Source of the DNA: Prevotella sp. P5-108
Lineage (GTDB): Bacteria; Bacteroidota; Bacteroidia; Bacteroidales; Bacteroidaceae
Reading direction: 5' to 3'
Assembly (NCBI RefSeq): GCF_002251385.1
Contig: NZ_NPJJ01000063.1
Span: 1 to 64,000 of the forward strand
DNA length: 64,000 nucleotides
Part shown: positions 17,353 through 26,125 of the stretch, piece after piece
Numbering within the stretch: the first letter of the stretch is position 1
How the letters are laid out: every line of letters begins with the position of its first letter
The notes under the pieces: model-generated
The model's input: only the letters and a program-made list of their open reading frames with translations
Told to the model about the DNA's origin: nothing
Databases searched by the model: none
Program-made: the position numbers and the translations under genes

Positions 17353-17685
17353 ATGGATTACAAGAAATCAAAAGCCCCGGTTAACACCGTAACTCGCAAC
17401 ATTATGGATCTTTGCGAAGAGACTGGCAACATCTACGAGAGCGTTGCTATCATCTCAAAGCGTTCAAATCAGATTGCTGCAGAAATCAAACAAGATTTGA
17501 ATAAAAAGCTTCAAGAATTTGCTTCATATACAGACACACTGGAAGAGGTGTTTGAAAACAGAGAGCAGATAGAAATATCACGCTACTATGAAAAATTACC
17601 CAAGCCGACACTTCTCGCCACACAAGAGTTTGTTGACGGCAATATCTACTGGCGTGATCCATCACAAGAAAAGGAAGACGAATAA
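17353..17685 (+). CDS. rpoZ: RNA polymerase omega subunit-like protein (RpoZ/Rpb6 type)
   Basis: Small 110-aa protein that likely binds the C-terminus of the beta' subunit and helps RNA polymerase assembly. The core NTVTRNIMDLCEETGNIYESVAIISKRSNQIAAEIKQDL matches the omega/RPB6 helix pair (Ser-Lys-Arg-x-x-Gln-Ile). A C-terminal tail of about 45 residues is seen in the Bacteroidota version. It is 36 bp after bamD and overlaps the next gene by one base (TAATG), so all three genes are probably cotranscribed. The assignment rests on the core motif and conserved gene order. Confidence 0.8.
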   Translation: MDYKKSKAPVNTVTRNIMDLCEETGNIYESVAIISKRSNQIAAEIKQDLNKKLQEFASYTDTLEEVFENREQIEISRYYEKLPKPTLLATQEFVDGNIYWRDPSQEKEDE

Positions 17686-18134
17686 TGCTACAACGCAAAC
17701 AAACATTATTTCTGCTTCTCGCCATTATTGTCTCCGTCATCTGCTCTACCTTTCCCCTTGGCACTATCGAGCCCCAAGGTATGGGAACAGAAATGAGTAT
17801 ATATTCATTATTCGTAAAAGGAGATAATATCAGCTACTGTTCATGGCCCTTGTTCGCCATTATGCTATGCACATATCCCGTGGCAATTATGGCTATCGCC
17901 ATGTACAAGACACGCAAGAAGCAGGCTAAGATGTGTATGGTTGCTGTGATCATTAATATAATATGGTATGCCTATTATGCTATGTCCATCCTAACCACAT
18001 TCAGCAAAATGGGCACATTCCATATCAACATCACTGCGCTGCTTCCCGCTCTCGCTATAGGTTGCTACCTTTTGGCAAGAAAAGGAATTTTGGATGACGA
18101 AAGGCTTGTGCGTTCGGCAGACAGAATAAGATAA
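17685..18134 (+). CDS. DUF4293 membrane protein
   Basis: Inner-membrane protein of 149 aa with four hydrophobic segments: about residues 8-25, 45-70, 78-103 and 110-130. The opening MLQRKQTLFLLLAIIVSVI and the overall size match the DUF4293 family, which is restricted to Bacteroidota and lies next to the omega-like gene. The function is unknown. The start codon overlaps the stop of the previous gene. A terminator follows 26 bp after the stop, so this is the operon's last gene. Confidence 0.82.
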   Translation: MLQRKQTLFLLLAIIVSVICSTFPLGTIEPQGMGTEMSIYSLFVKGDNISYCSWPLFAIMLCTYPVAIMAIAMYKTRKKQAKMCMVAVIINIIWYAYYAMSILTTFSKMGTFHINITALLPALAIGCYLLARKGILDDERLVRSADRIR

Positions 18135-18160
18135 AAGACGATTTGAAATATAACCCAATC

Positions 18161-18193
18161 AAGGAGATTAAGTCACATTATTCTCCTTTTTTA
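18161..18193 (+). terminator. Intrinsic terminator after DUF4293
   Basis: AAGGAGA (18161-18167) pairs with TCTCCTT (18182-18188), followed directly by a T-run. The stretch from 18194 to 18317 shows no gene or other structure. Confidence 0.7.
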
Positions 18194-18317
18194 TTGCCAC
18201 TAAGCGACAGCTAAATAGCCGATAAATTGATTAACCACACTCTTGCTACGACTCACAACGACACATACCAATAAACACAACTATGCCACAGAGCTGTCTT
18301 GAGCCACATTGCAAGCC

Positions 18318-18405
18318 CGTATCAAATGACACGTAGGCACGCATCAAACATCACGTAGACACGTATCAAACACTACGTGAGCATGTCACAAAAGACAAGA
18401 AGGCA
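18318..18405. repeat. Tandem array of four 22-bp degenerate units (array 1)
   Basis: Three close units occupy 18318-18339, 18340-18361 and 18362-18383. A more diverged fourth unit covers 18384-18405, with about six differences from the first. On the minus strand each of the three good units carries TGTTTGAT or CATTTGAT followed by a CG-containing variable part and CTACGTG. The array lies between two convergent transcription units, outside both terminators. No long ORF spans it. It shares the GTTTGA core with the arrays near 28.2, 40.6 and 56.9 kb. Confidence 0.8.
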
Positions 18406-18498
18406 ACTAACAACCAGCGCGCCTCCAAAAGTACCTATAATAACGACAACAACAGTCGGTATAAGAGGAAACATACACAATCTACCTCCGGATAGCAT
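18373..18498 (-). CDS. Possible 41-aa hydrophobic small protein
   Basis: An ATG at 18498 opens a frame ending inside array 1. The product has one strongly hydrophobic segment, PLIPTVVVVIIGTFGGALVV, followed by SCLLVFC. No promoter or ribosome site is evident, and a stop codon lies just upstream. It could be a chance frame, a remnant of a membrane protein or a small single-span peptide. The remaining sequence from 18499 to 18663 holds nothing convincing. Confidence 0.15.
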   Translation of the reverse strand: MLSGGRLCMFPLIPTVVVVIIGTFGGALVVSCLLVFCDMLT

Positions 18499-18663
18499 GT
18501 TTGCTCATGAATGGTCTACAACATCTTCAATCATTAGCATATTCATAAAGCCTTCACTCTATAACCCAACAATCAACGAAAAAACGGATTAGCAACCCCA
18601 AACCGACCAACTATATTCACCACGCATAACAAGAATACGCTAACAATCCGTCTGAAACTTAGG

Positions 18664-18702
18664 GACAAAAAAAGAGCTGTAAGCAACTTGTCTTACAGCT
18701 CT
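18664..18702 (-). terminator. Intrinsic terminator of rpmB-rpmG-DUF4295
   Basis: AGAGCTGTAAG (18673-18683) pairs perfectly with CTTACAGCTCT (18692-18702) around an 8-nt loop. On the minus strand the stem is followed by seven T residues. Confidence 0.85.
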
Positions 18703-18731
18703 ATCCATATTGTTATCGTAATTATCCGATA

Positions 18732-18890
18732 TTAGTCCTTGAAGTAAGCTTTAACATCCTCATTAGGAACCATGCGCTCATCAAAAACGTAAGCACCAGT
18801 CTTGGGGCTCTTAACCATCTTGATTACCTTGGTATATGCACGTCCGTCAGTTGAACCTTCGTGCAAGGTAGCTACCGCTTTTTTTGCCAT
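18732..18890 (-). CDS. DUF4295 protein, 52 aa
   Basis: Short basic protein beginning MAKKAVATLHEGSTDGRAYTK and ending KAYFKD. It matches the DUF4295 family of about 50 residues that follows rpmG in Bacteroidota. Its size, charge and position after two ribosomal protein genes suggest a ribosome-associated role, which is unproven. It starts 15 bp after the rpmG stop, has an ATG start, and is followed by a strong terminator. I translated it directly from the sequence. Confidence 0.85.
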   Translation of the reverse strand: MAKKAVATLHEGSTDGRAYTKVIKMVKSPKTGAYVFDERMVPNEDVKAYFKD

Positions 18891-18905
18891 TGCTTAAATC
18901 TCCTA

Positions 18906-19094
18906 TTACTTAATCTCCTTATGAAGAGTCATCTTCTTCAGGATGGGATTATACTTCTTCAACTCAAGGCGCTCAGGAGTATTCTTACGGTTCTTGGTAG
19001 TCACGTAACGGCTTGTTCCTGGCAGACCACTGTTCTTCATCTCGGTGCATTCGAGAATGACTTGAACTCTGTTACCTTTAGCTTTCTTTGCCAT
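18906..19094 (-). CDS. rpmG: 50S ribosomal protein L33
   Basis: A 62-aa basic protein of the large subunit near the E site. The sequence [18 protein letters not shown], the [24 protein letters not shown] core and the end LHKEIK are diagnostic of L33. The zinc-binding Cys pairs of C+ forms are absent (only one Cys), so this is a C- type L33 that does not need zinc. It sits between rpmB and the DUF4295 gene in one operon. Confidence 0.95.
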   Translation of the reverse strand: MAKKAKGNRVQVILECTEMKNSGLPGTSRYVTTKNRKNTPERLELKKYNPILKKMTLHKEIK

Positions 19095-19118
19095 TTGTTA
19101 TATCTCCTAACCTTAAAA

Positions 19119-19397
19119 TTAATCTACATTGTTACCCTCGGCGATTACCTTGATATCTTTCCAGTCGCAGTAACCATTCTGTACAGCCATCTTAAGAGCG
19201 GCGTCAAGTCCAACCTTATTGATAAGGCGCAGACCAGCGGCACTAATCTTCAGGCTAATCCAGCAATTCTCCTCTACATAGAAGAACTTCTTGCTGAAAA
19301 GGTTAACGTCAAAGCTGCGCTTTGTGCGATGCTTTGAGTGAGACACATTGCAACCTAACTGTGCCTTCTTACCTGTGATTTGACAAATCTTAGACAT
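19119..19397 (-). CDS. rpmB: 50S ribosomal protein L28
   Basis: Large-subunit protein of 92 aa. [27 protein letters not shown] is the L28 signature at the N-terminus, and [15 protein letters not shown] lies in the C-terminal half. The reading frame is open 27 codons upstream, but the promoter (19449-19479) and predicted transcript start near 19443 leave only the ATG at 19397, where homology begins. It is the first gene of rpmB-rpmG-DUF4295. Confidence 0.96.
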   Translation of the reverse strand: MSKICQITGKKAQLGCNVSHSKHRTKRSFDVNLFSKKFFYVEENCWISLKISAAGLRLINKVGLDAALKMAVQNGYCDWKDIKVIAEGNNVD

Positions 19398-19448
19398 TTC
19401 TATCCTTAATTTTTGATTCTTAATTAGATACTTATTCCAAACAGGGTG

Positions 19449-19479
19449 CAAAATTACAATTTTTTTCGGAATAAACAAA
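19449..19479 (-). promoter_or_regulatory. Promoter of the rpmB operon
   Basis: On the minus strand TTTG (19479-19476), 19 nt, TAATTTTG (19456-19449): an exact consensus match about 50 nt before the rpmB ATG. Confidence 0.8.
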
Positions 19480-19557
19480 ATAAATCCCTAAACTTTTTCA
19501 AAATTAAGGTTTTTTATTGTTTTTGCATCCACGATGGTGATACTCATAGACATGGGC

Positions 19558-20085
19558 TTACTTTACCTCTTCGGCATCCGCATCATCAACGATGGGGTTC
19601 TTCTCCTTATAATAGTCGAGGAAAAGACGCAAAGCAATATTGGTTGCCTTGGCTATATTAATGTCACGACCATTATCCTCTTCTATCTTGAGCGTACGCA
19701 CATCGTCTTTAGAACCATATCCAATCCAAATTGTACCTACAGGTATCTGTGAAGTGCCGCCACCAGGACCAGCGATACCAGTAGCAGCGATAGCATAATC
19801 ACACTCCAAGGAATCGCAAGCCCCTTTGACCATAGCTTCTGCCACTCCTTGACACACAGCTGTCTGTTCTTCTATCAATTTGGAATCGACATGAAGCAGA
19901 CGTTCCTTGACGTCATTGCTGTATGAAACGATACCACCTTTGAAATAATTACTGGCACCAGGTACCGCTATAATCACTTGGGCAATACGACCACCTGTAC
20001 AACTCTCGGCGGTTCCCAGTGTCTTTCCTCCAGCATAGAGATACTGCAGTATTTCCTTGCTGAGTATTTTGCTTTCTAATTCCAC
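19558..20085 (-). CDS. CinA C-terminal domain / nicotinamide-nucleotide amidohydrolase
   Basis: A 175-aa stand-alone CinA-C (PncC-like) domain that deamidates NMN to nicotinate mononucleotide in pyridine nucleotide recycling. Motifs: LGTAESCTGGRIAQ (about 22-35), FKGGIVSYSNDVK (about 48-60) and ATGIAGPGGGT (about 100-110), which form the active site. The N-terminal molybdopterin-like domain of full CinA is absent, as in E. coli PncC. The start is GTG at 20085. The C-terminal tail is acidic. It follows tsaD by 33 bp and is probably cotranscribed. Confidence 0.9.
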   Translation of the reverse strand: MELESKILSKEILQYLYAGGKTLGTAESCTGGRIAQVIIAVPGASNYFKGGIVSYSNDVKERLLHVDSKLIEEQTAVCQGVAEAMVKGACDSLECDYAIAATGIAGPGGGTSQIPVGTIWIGYGSKDDVRTLKIEEDNGRDINIAKATNIALRLFLDYYKEKNPIVDDADAEEVK

Positions 20086-20118
20086 TATATATTATATTTA
20101 TGGGTTGATAATCAATAC

Positions 20119-21144
20119 TTACTCAAACGTCACTTTACTGAAAGCCGGCAGAGATATATCGGCAAAATCATGGTCACGATATTTGAAGGTGCCGACACAG
20201 GCAATCATAGCAGCATTGTCGGTGGTATAACTGAACCGAGGAATATAGATGGTCCAACCAAAACGACGGGCATGTTCCTCAAAAGCATTGCGAAGACCGG
20301 TATTGGCAGAAACGCCGCCAGCAACAGCCACATGGGTTATGCCTGTCTGCCGTACAGCCTTGCGCAGTTTGATCATCAGTATATCTACGATTGTAGCTTC
20401 GAGACTGGCGGCAATATCCTCTTTATGATTTTCCACAAAGTCGGGCTCATCTTCTATCCATTTACGCAGATTATATAAGAACGATGTTTTCAGACCTGAG
20501 AAACTATAGTCCAGCCCAGGGATATGAGGTTCGGAGAACTGATATGCCTTGGGATTGCCTTGGCGTGCGAGACGGTCGATTATAGGCCCTCCAGGATAAC
20601 CCAGACCCATAACCTTTGAGCATTTGTCTATGGCCTCTCCAGCAGCATCATCGATAGTTTGCCCCAATACCTCCATATCATTGTAGGCACGGACAAGTAC
20701 AATCTGAGAGTTACCACCTGACACCAACAGACAAAGGAATGGCAGCGGCGGACAGGAGGTATCATCATCGCTCTCCTTGATAAAATGAGCCATAACATGT
20801 CCCTGAAGATGGTTGACATCTATCAGAGGTATATCCAAAGCACGTGACAATCCCTTTGCGAAGTTGACACCTACCAACAATGACCCCATCAATCCTGGGC
20901 CACGGGTAAACGCGATGGCTGACAGTTGTTCCTTGGTAATACCAGCACGGTGAAGAGCTTGGTCCACAACCGGGACTATATTCTGTTGATGGGCACGCGA
21001 AGCCAACTCAGGAACCACGCCTCCATAAGCTCGATGCACCTCTTGCGAAGCGGTGACATTGCTCAGCAACACTCCGTTGCGCAACACAGCTGCCGAGGTA
21101 TCATCACACGAAGACTCTATACCTAATATATATATATCGCTCAT
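20119..21144 (-). CDS. tsaD: tRNA N6-adenosine threonylcarbamoyltransferase TsaD
   Basis: Transfers the threonylcarbamoyl group to A37 of ANN-decoding tRNAs with TsaB and TsaE. The 341-aa ASKHA-fold protein starts MSDIYILGIESSCDDTSAAV. It has the metal-binding HxxxH (HLQGHVMAH), LLVSGGNSQIVL, DDAAGEAIDK and GGVSANTGLR motifs. A start 22 codons earlier would overlap the end of map, so the ATG at 21144 is chosen; it lies 11 bp after map. The protein is complete. TsaB and TsaE are not in the window. Confidence 0.96.
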   Translation of the reverse strand: MSDIYILGIESSCDDTSAAVLRNGVLLSNVTASQEVHRAYGGVVPELASRAHQQNIVPVVDQALHRAGITKEQLSAIAFTRGPGLMGSLLVGVNFAKGLSRALDIPLIDVNHLQGHVMAHFIKESDDDTSCPPLPFLCLLVSGGNSQIVLVRAYNDMEVLGQTIDDAAGEAIDKCSKVMGLGYPGGPIIDRLARQGNPKAYQFSEPHIPGLDYSFSGLKTSFLYNLRKWIEDEPDFVENHKEDIAASLEATIVDILMIKLRKAVRQTGITHVAVAGGVSANTGLRNAFEEHARRFGWTIYIPRFSYTTDNAAMIACVGTFKYRDHDFADISLPAFSKVTFE

Positions 21145-21155
21145 ATCATGCAGAT

Positions 21156-22016
21156 TTAATAAGTAAGTATCTCGACGCCATTCTCTGTCATTACGAATGT
21201 ATGCTCCCATTGTGCAGAGGGCAGTTCGTCACCAGTAATAACCTCCCACTCATAAGGATCATCCGCATCTATAAACACCTCATAGGTTCCCATATTAATC
21301 ATGGGCTCGATGGTAAACACCATGCCAGGCACAATCAACATACCCTGACCGCGATGGCCATAATGCACCACCTCGGGCTCCTCATGGAATTTCAGGCCCA
21401 CACCATGTCCACACAAGTCGCGCACCACGCTATAGCCATTTTTCTCGGCATGACGCTGCACTGCATGGCCTATATCCCCGACAAAGCAATAAGGCTTGGC
21501 AGCCTCCATACCTGCCTCGAGACACTCACGGGCAACACGCACGAGACGTTCCTTTTCAGGCGTAGTCTTACCGATAACAAACATACGTGAAGCATCGGCA
21601 TAATAGCCATCCACAATAGTTGTCATATCGACATTGACAATATCCCCCTCTTCCAGGACATCTTCCTCCTTAGGGATACCATGACACACAACCTCATTGA
21701 TTGAAGTACATACGCTCTTGGGAAAGCCCTCATAGCCCAGACAGGCTGGGATGGCATTGTGGTCCTTGCAATACTGCATACAGATATCGTCAATTTCCTG
21801 CGTATTCATACCTGCATGTATCTGGCGGGCCACTTCGTCAAGACAGCCCGTATTGACCACACCGCTACGGCGTATGCCTTCTATCTGTTCGGGAGTCTTA
21901 ATCAAATCGCGGGTTGGCACCAGCTTTCCTTTCTGCTCCCAATACATTACCTTTTTATCAAGTTCAGTAGGCTCCTGTCCAGACAGACAGTGCCAACGTC
22001 TTTTCTTATGAAACAT
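21156..22016 (-). CDS. map: Methionine aminopeptidase, type I
   Basis: Removes the initiator Met from nascent proteins. The 286-aa protein has the pita-bread fold ligands: NVDMTTIVDGYYADASRMF (two Asp), GHGVGLKFHEEPEV (His), VFTIEPMI (Glu) and WEHTFVMT (Glu). An N-terminal extension of about 40 residues (HKKRRWHCLSGQEP) precedes the catalytic domain. The nearby promoter with a transcript start near 22034 supports the ATG at 22016 and hence the extension, which may contact the ribosome. tsaD follows 11 bp downstream. Confidence 0.96.
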   Translation of the reverse strand: MFHKKRRWHCLSGQEPTELDKKVMYWEQKGKLVPTRDLIKTPEQIEGIRRSGVVNTGCLDEVARQIHAGMNTQEIDDICMQYCKDHNAIPACLGYEGFPKSVCTSINEVVCHGIPKEEDVLEEGDIVNVDMTTIVDGYYADASRMFVIGKTTPEKERLVRVARECLEAGMEAAKPYCFVGDIGHAVQRHAEKNGYSVVRDLCGHGVGLKFHEEPEVVHYGHRGQGMLIVPGMVFTIEPMINMGTYEVFIDADDPYEWEVITGDELPSAQWEHTFVMTENGVEILTY

Positions 22017-22038
22017 ATCCTATGTTATTAAATCACTG

Positions 22039-22070
22039 CAAAATTACTTCAAAATCAAGAAACTGCCAAA
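22039..22070 (-). promoter_or_regulatory. Promoter of map-tsaD-cinA-type genes
   Basis: TTTG (22070-22067), a 20-nt spacer and TAATTTTG (22046-22039) on the minus strand. It lies in the 61-bp gap between metH and map, giving an 18-nt leader, and suggests map can be transcribed separately from metH. Confidence 0.7.
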
Positions 22071-22077
22071 GATAAGG

Positions 22078-24846
22078 CTATTTTTTATCACTGTGACTGT
22101 CGAACAATGACAACTTTTGCCGCCGTGCATCGTCTATAGACAAGAGTCTCTGCTGCTCATCGTGATAACTCTTCCGAAGTTCATCATAGCGATGGTCCAG
22201 CTCCGCCTTATACGCCTCACGCTCTTCACGATTAAGCAGACGCGCAGCTGCGAGCGAGTTTTGCGATGCATCCTTCATCCACACCACCGGACCGTCATAG
22301 ACCGGAGCCACCTTGAGGGCAACATGCATCTCTGAGGTGGTAGCACCGCCTATCATTATAGGTATATCCAGGTGCGCCCGCTCCATCTCGTGGGCCACAC
22401 AGACCATCTCTTCCAGTGACGGCGTGATAAGTCCCGACAGGCCAATGATGTCTGCCTTGAGTTCGATAGCCTTGCTCACTATCTGGTCGGCAGGCACCAT
22501 CACACCGAGGTCGATTACTTCGTAATTGTTGCACGCCATCACCACGCCAACAATATTCTTGCCGATATCGTGTACATCTCCCTTGACAGTAGCCAAGATT
22601 ACCCGCCCTGCCGATGTCTGGTTCTCGTCACGTTCCGCTTCGATATGCGGTTGGAGTATAGACACAGCCTGTTTCATTGTACGTGCCGTCTTCACGACCT
22701 GTGGCAGAAACATCTTGCCTTCACCGAACAGCCTGCCTACCTCCGACATTCCATCCATCAGCGGCCCCTCTATTATCTGCACAGCCCGTGGATATTTCTC
22801 AAGGGCTTCTGCCAAATCTTCAGCCAGATAATCGCCTATGCCCTTGCGCAGTGCATATTGCAGACGGGCTTCCAGCTGTTCCTTTCGCCAAGCCTCTTGC
22901 TGCACATTGGCTGACGGCAAAGCGCCACCGGCCTTGAGCGCATCCTGCTCCTGCTTCAGACGGGCAGCCAGTTCAATGAGGTCTTCCGCAGCTCCCTTAC
23001 GGCGGCAGAGCACTACATCTTCTATAATACGCAGATGGTCTTCGGGGATATCCTGATAGGTGATACGCGTAGAGGGATTGACAATACCAAAATCCATACC
23101 AGCCTGAATGGCATGATAGAGGAAGACGGCATGCATAGCTTCACGGATATAGTTGTTGCCACGGAAGGAGAAACTCAGATTGCTCACTCCGCCACTTACG
23201 TGGGCTCCTGGCAGATTTTCCTTTATCCATCGGGTAGCACGGATGAAGTCCAGAGCATATCGGTCGTGCTCTTCCAGCCCCGTAGCTATCGAGAGTATGT
23301 TGGGGTCAAAGATGATGTCACACGCATTCATGCCCACCTGCTCCGTCAGAATGTGATAAGCGCGCTGAGCTATCTCGATACGCCGCTCATAGGTAGTAGC
23401 CTGGCCCTCTTCGTCGAAGCACATGACTACCACGGCTGCACCGAAGCGCTTGACATCCTTGGCGTGGCTGACAAACACATCCTCTCCTTCCTTCAGCGAG
23501 ATGGAATTGACCACCGACTTTCCCTGACAACACTTGAGGCCAGCAAGGATGACATTCCATTTCGACGAGTCAATCATCACCGGAACGCGTGCCACGTCGG
23601 GTTCCGATGCCAATAGCCGCAGGAAATGGCTCATCTCGGCTTCAGCATCAAGGAGGGCATCATCCATATTGACGTCTACCACCATAGCACCGTCACTTAC
23701 CTGGTGGCGGGCTATCGTGAGCGCCTCTTCGTAGTTCTTCTCCTTGACAAGTCTGAGAAACTTGCGAGAGCCAGCCACATTGCAGCGTTCGCCGACATTG
23801 ACAAACATACCCTGCCGAACCTCCAGCGGCTCCAGTCCACTCAGTTGCAGATATTCACTTCTATCGCAGGGGACATAGGGCTGCTTGCCACGAGCAAGTT
23901 CCACGTAGCGGGCGATAAAATGGTCATCGGTACCACAGCAGCCACCGACGATATTGAGTATGCCTTCATCTATCAGAGCGCCTATCTTGGGAGCCATAGT
24001 GTCGGCAGTCTCGTCGTATAGTCCCATAGAGTTGGGCAAACCGGCATTGGGGTAAGCTGATATATAATAAGGTGACTTGCGGGCGAGCTCCTCCAGATAC
24101 GGTTTCATTTGAGATGGACCGAACGAGCAGTTCAGTCCGACTGAAAATACCGGATACGAACTGATGCTCGCCAAGAAGGCATCGAGCGTCTGTCCGCTCA
24201 GCGTGCGACCAGCCAGGTCGCTCACCGTCACACTCAGCATGATGGGCAGTTCTATGCCACGGCGCTCCATCACGCTCACCGCAGCATCCATGGCCGCCTT
24301 GGCATTGAGGGTGTCAAATATTGTCTCTATCAGAAACGCGTCTACCCCACCCTCAGCCAAGGCATCGACTTGCTCCATATAGGCGTCAAGCAGTGTGTCA
24401 TAGTCAAGGTCACGTGCAGCAGGGTCAGCCACATCCGGCGACATCGAGCACGTGCGGTTGGTGGGACCTATCGAGCCCAGTACAAACCGAGGGTGCTCTG
24501 CCGTTGCATAGCGGTCAGCCATCTCACGGGCAAGCCGGGCACCGGCCAACGCCATCTCCCCCGACAGATGCTCCAAGTGGTAATCGGCCTGGGATATACG
24601 CTGCGAAGAGAAAGTATTGGTTTCTATCATGTCTGCACCAGCCTCAAGATAGCGCCGGTGAATATCCTGCACGATATCGGGACGGGTAAGACACAGCATA
24701 TCATTGTTGCCTGCATACAGTACATCATCGCGCAAGTCCAACCTTCCGCGGAAGTCGCCTTCCGAGAGACCGTAGCCTTGTATCATCGTGCCGATGGCAC
24801 CATCGAGTATCAGTATGCGTTGCTTGACAAGTTGGCTTATATCCAT
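22078..24846 (-). CDS. metH: Cobalamin-dependent methionine synthase lacking the reactivation domain
   Basis: Methylates homocysteine to methionine using 5-methyl-THF through methylcobalamin. The 922-aa protein has the homocysteine domain (about 1-320; zinc Cys pair in [10 protein letters not shown] near 302), the pterin-binding domain (about 340-620; [13 protein letters not shown]), the cobalamin cap (about 650-740) and the B12 domain (about 745-880) with [12 protein letters not shown]; its axial His is near 759. E. coli MetH continues with a 330-residue AdoMet reactivation domain, but here the chain stops after [11 protein letters not shown]. The ATG at 24846 is chosen over a TTG at 24852. 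smpB lies upstream. Confidence 0.94.
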   Translation of the reverse strand: MDISQLVKQRILILDGAIGTMIQGYGLSEGDFRGRLDLRDDVLYAGNNDMLCLTRPDIVQDIHRRYLEAGADMIETNTFSSQRISQADYHLEHLSGEMALAGARLAREMADRYATAEHPRFVLGSIGPTNRTCSMSPDVADPAARDLDYDTLLDAYMEQVDALAEGGVDAFLIETIFDTLNAKAAMDAAVSVMERRGIELPIMLSVTVSDLAGRTLSGQTLDAFLASISSYPVFSVGLNCSFGPSQMKPYLEELARKSPYYISAYPNAGLPNSMGLYDETADTMAPKIGALIDEGILNIVGGCCGTDDHFIARYVELARGKQPYVPCDRSEYLQLSGLEPLEVRQGMFVNVGERCNVAGSRKFLRLVKEKNYEEALTIARHQVSDGAMVVDVNMDDALLDAEAEMSHFLRLLASEPDVARVPVMIDSSKWNVILAGLKCCQGKSVVNSISLKEGEDVFVSHAKDVKRFGAAVVVMCFDEEGQATTYERRIEIAQRAYHILTEQVGMNACDIIFDPNILSIATGLEEHDRYALDFIRATRWIKENLPGAHVSGGVSNLSFSFRGNNYIREAMHAVFLYHAIQAGMDFGIVNPSTRITYQDIPEDHLRIIEDVVLCRRKGAAEDLIELAARLKQEQDALKAGGALPSANVQQEAWRKEQLEARLQYALRKGIGDYLAEDLAEALEKYPRAVQIIEGPLMDGMSEVGRLFGEGKMFLPQVVKTARTMKQAVSILQPHIEAERDENQTSAGRVILATVKGDVHDIGKNIVGVVMACNNYEVIDLGVMVPADQIVSKAIELKADIIGLSGLITPSLEEMVCVAHEMERAHLDIPIMIGGATTSEMHVALKVAPVYDGPVVWMKDASQNSLAAARLLNREEREAYKAELDHRYDELRKSYHDEQQRLLSIDDARRQKLSLFDSHSDKK

Positions 24847-24855
24847 AAACAATCT

Positions 24856-24885
24856 GACAGGAATACGCCTCGGCCTACTCCTGTC
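24856..24885 (-). promoter_or_regulatory. Strong hairpin just before the metH start
   Basis: The minus-strand RNA forms a stem of about 14 pairs (GACAGGAGTAGGCC with GGCGTATTCCTGTC) with one mismatch, one G-U pair and a 3-nt loop. It ends nine bases before the metH ATG and follows the smpB stop. No T-run follows, so a classic terminator is unlikely; control of metH translation or mRNA processing is possible. Confidence 0.6.
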
Positions 24886-24899
24886 TCAAATAAAATCAA

Positions 24900-25379
24900 T
24901 TAGAAATGTTTTCTTACACGATCCATCTCCCGACGGTCTTCCTTTTCCTTGAGAGTCTGGCGTTTGTCAAACTCTTTCTTACCTCGGGCAAGGGCGATAT
25001 CCATCTTGGCTCTACCGTGCTCGTCGATGAAAATCAAAATAGGGACGATGGTAAAACCCACATCCTTGGCAGCGGCCTCGAGATGACGTATCTCGCGCTT
25101 CTTGAGCAGAAGTTTGCGGTCACCCTTAGCCTCGTGATTGGAAAAAGAGCCATAGAAATAAGGGCTGATGTTCATACCCTTGACCCATATTTCCCCACGG
25201 TCTATCACACAGTAGCTATCGACAAGCGAAGCCTTGCCGGCACGTATAGACTTAATCTCCGTACCGGTGAGTACCATGCCTGCCGTATAGGTATCAACGA
25301 AGAAATACTCAAACGAGGCTTTCTTGTTGCGTATCTGCACAGGGCTCTTCTTGCGTATATCCTGTTCTTGTTTGTTCAT
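24900..25379 (-). CDS. smpB: SsrA-binding protein SmpB
   Basis: Binds tmRNA and delivers it to stalled ribosomes for trans-translation. The 159-aa protein has the SmpB core: [28 protein letters not shown] (about 19-46), [22 protein letters not shown] (about 71-92), and the tail [25 protein letters not shown], which lies in the decoding centre. The length is normal. The tmRNA gene is not seen in this window. It follows the DMP19 gene by 37 bp and precedes metH. Confidence 0.96.
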   Translation of the reverse strand: MNKQEQDIRKKSPVQIRNKKASFEYFFVDTYTAGMVLTGTEIKSIRAGKASLVDSYCVIDRGEIWVKGMNISPYFYGSFSNHEAKGDRKLLLKKREIRHLEAAAKDVGFTIVPILIFIDEHGRAKMDIALARGKKEFDKRQTLKEKEDRREMDRVRKHF

Positions 25380-25416
25380 TTTTTCATTCTCCTTTCTTAC
25401 TCGTTACCGCCATCTG

Positions 25417-25920
25417 TCAAGCCTCTATCTCGCAGAAACGGTCCAGATGCTCATCCACATAGTGGGCTATGGCAGAAGTGAATCCCTCTTCGCCCTCAAC
25501 AAACTTGTCATCAAGGTCGTCAAACTCGGGGAAGCGCTCAAACATGGCCATAAACTCGTCGTCGTCACACTCACGCTCTATCTCTTCATGATACTTGGAA
25601 TAGAGTTTGTGCGCACGGCGTATAAGACTGCACAGTTCAGGCAACCCCCAACCACGCACAGCCTTGTCAAACGGATTGTGGAAGATAAAGTGTCCCCAAC
25701 CGTTGTGGATAAGCTGGACAAAGCCACCATCCATCATTTCTTCGCGCATGGCAATATATGCCAGCAGCGTAATCTGGTCGGCATTGAGCATCCCCATTGT
25801 CTCGGCTGTAAGTTCTCCACCGATAGCCTCATAGGTGGCATCCACTATTACCTGCACAAACTCATCCATGCCTTCGCCGGCAGCTTTGGCCAGAGCGGCG
25901 TCTTTGACTTTTACTATCAT
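25417..25920 (-). CDS. DMP19 family protein (DUF4375-like)
   Basis: A 167-aa acidic soluble protein. The segment GGFVQLIHNGWGHFIFHNPFDKAVRGWGLPEL (about 65-96) is typical of the DMP19/DUF4375 family, whose Neisseria member mimics DNA and interferes with DNA-binding proteins. Residues 110-150 are very acidic (ECDDDEFMAMFERFPEFDDLDDKF), in keeping with a DNA-mimic character. The precise function here is unknown. It is the first gene of a minus-strand run with smpB and metH. A -7 element lies eight bases before the ATG. Confidence 0.7.
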   Translation of the reverse strand: MIVKVKDAALAKAAGEGMDEFVQVIVDATYEAIGGELTAETMGMLNADQITLLAYIAMREEMMDGGFVQLIHNGWGHFIFHNPFDKAVRGWGLPELCSLIRRAHKLYSKYHEEIERECDDDEFMAMFERFPEFDDLDDKFVEGEEGFTSAIAHYVDEHLDRFCEIEA

Positions 25921-25927
25921 AATGATG

Positions 25928-25935
25928 CAAAATTA
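25928..25935 (-). promoter_or_regulatory. Possible -7 element directly upstream of the DMP19 gene
   Basis: TAATTTTG (25935-25928, minus strand) ends seven bases before the ATG at 25920, implying a leader of zero to two nucleotides. No TTTG is found at the -33 distance. The stretch 25936-26125 contains no gene. Confidence 0.35.
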
Positions 25936-26125
25936 GACAAAAAAAACGGAAAAAGAATATGTAAGGTACAAGAAAATAGTGTTTGCCCTTGAGATTTGAC
26001 TTGCGGCGGTCATGTTTGCCAACTCAGAATGACAAAACGGCAGCATTTGCCATTGAGGTATCTAAAAAATCATGAGGCAGAACAAAAAACCCTCATCATT
26101 ATTAGGTAGTTTGTTTAGTTTTTTA

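Noticed and set aside
24853..24899. B12 or SAM riboswitch upstream of metH
   Set aside because: The gap is only about 50 nt and contains one simple hairpin, too small for the known riboswitch classes.
25936..26125. TTTGCC repeats near 25982, 26015 and 26046 as a fifth array
   Set aside because: Spacings of 33 and 31 bp do not match 21-22 bp and no further unit similarity is visible.
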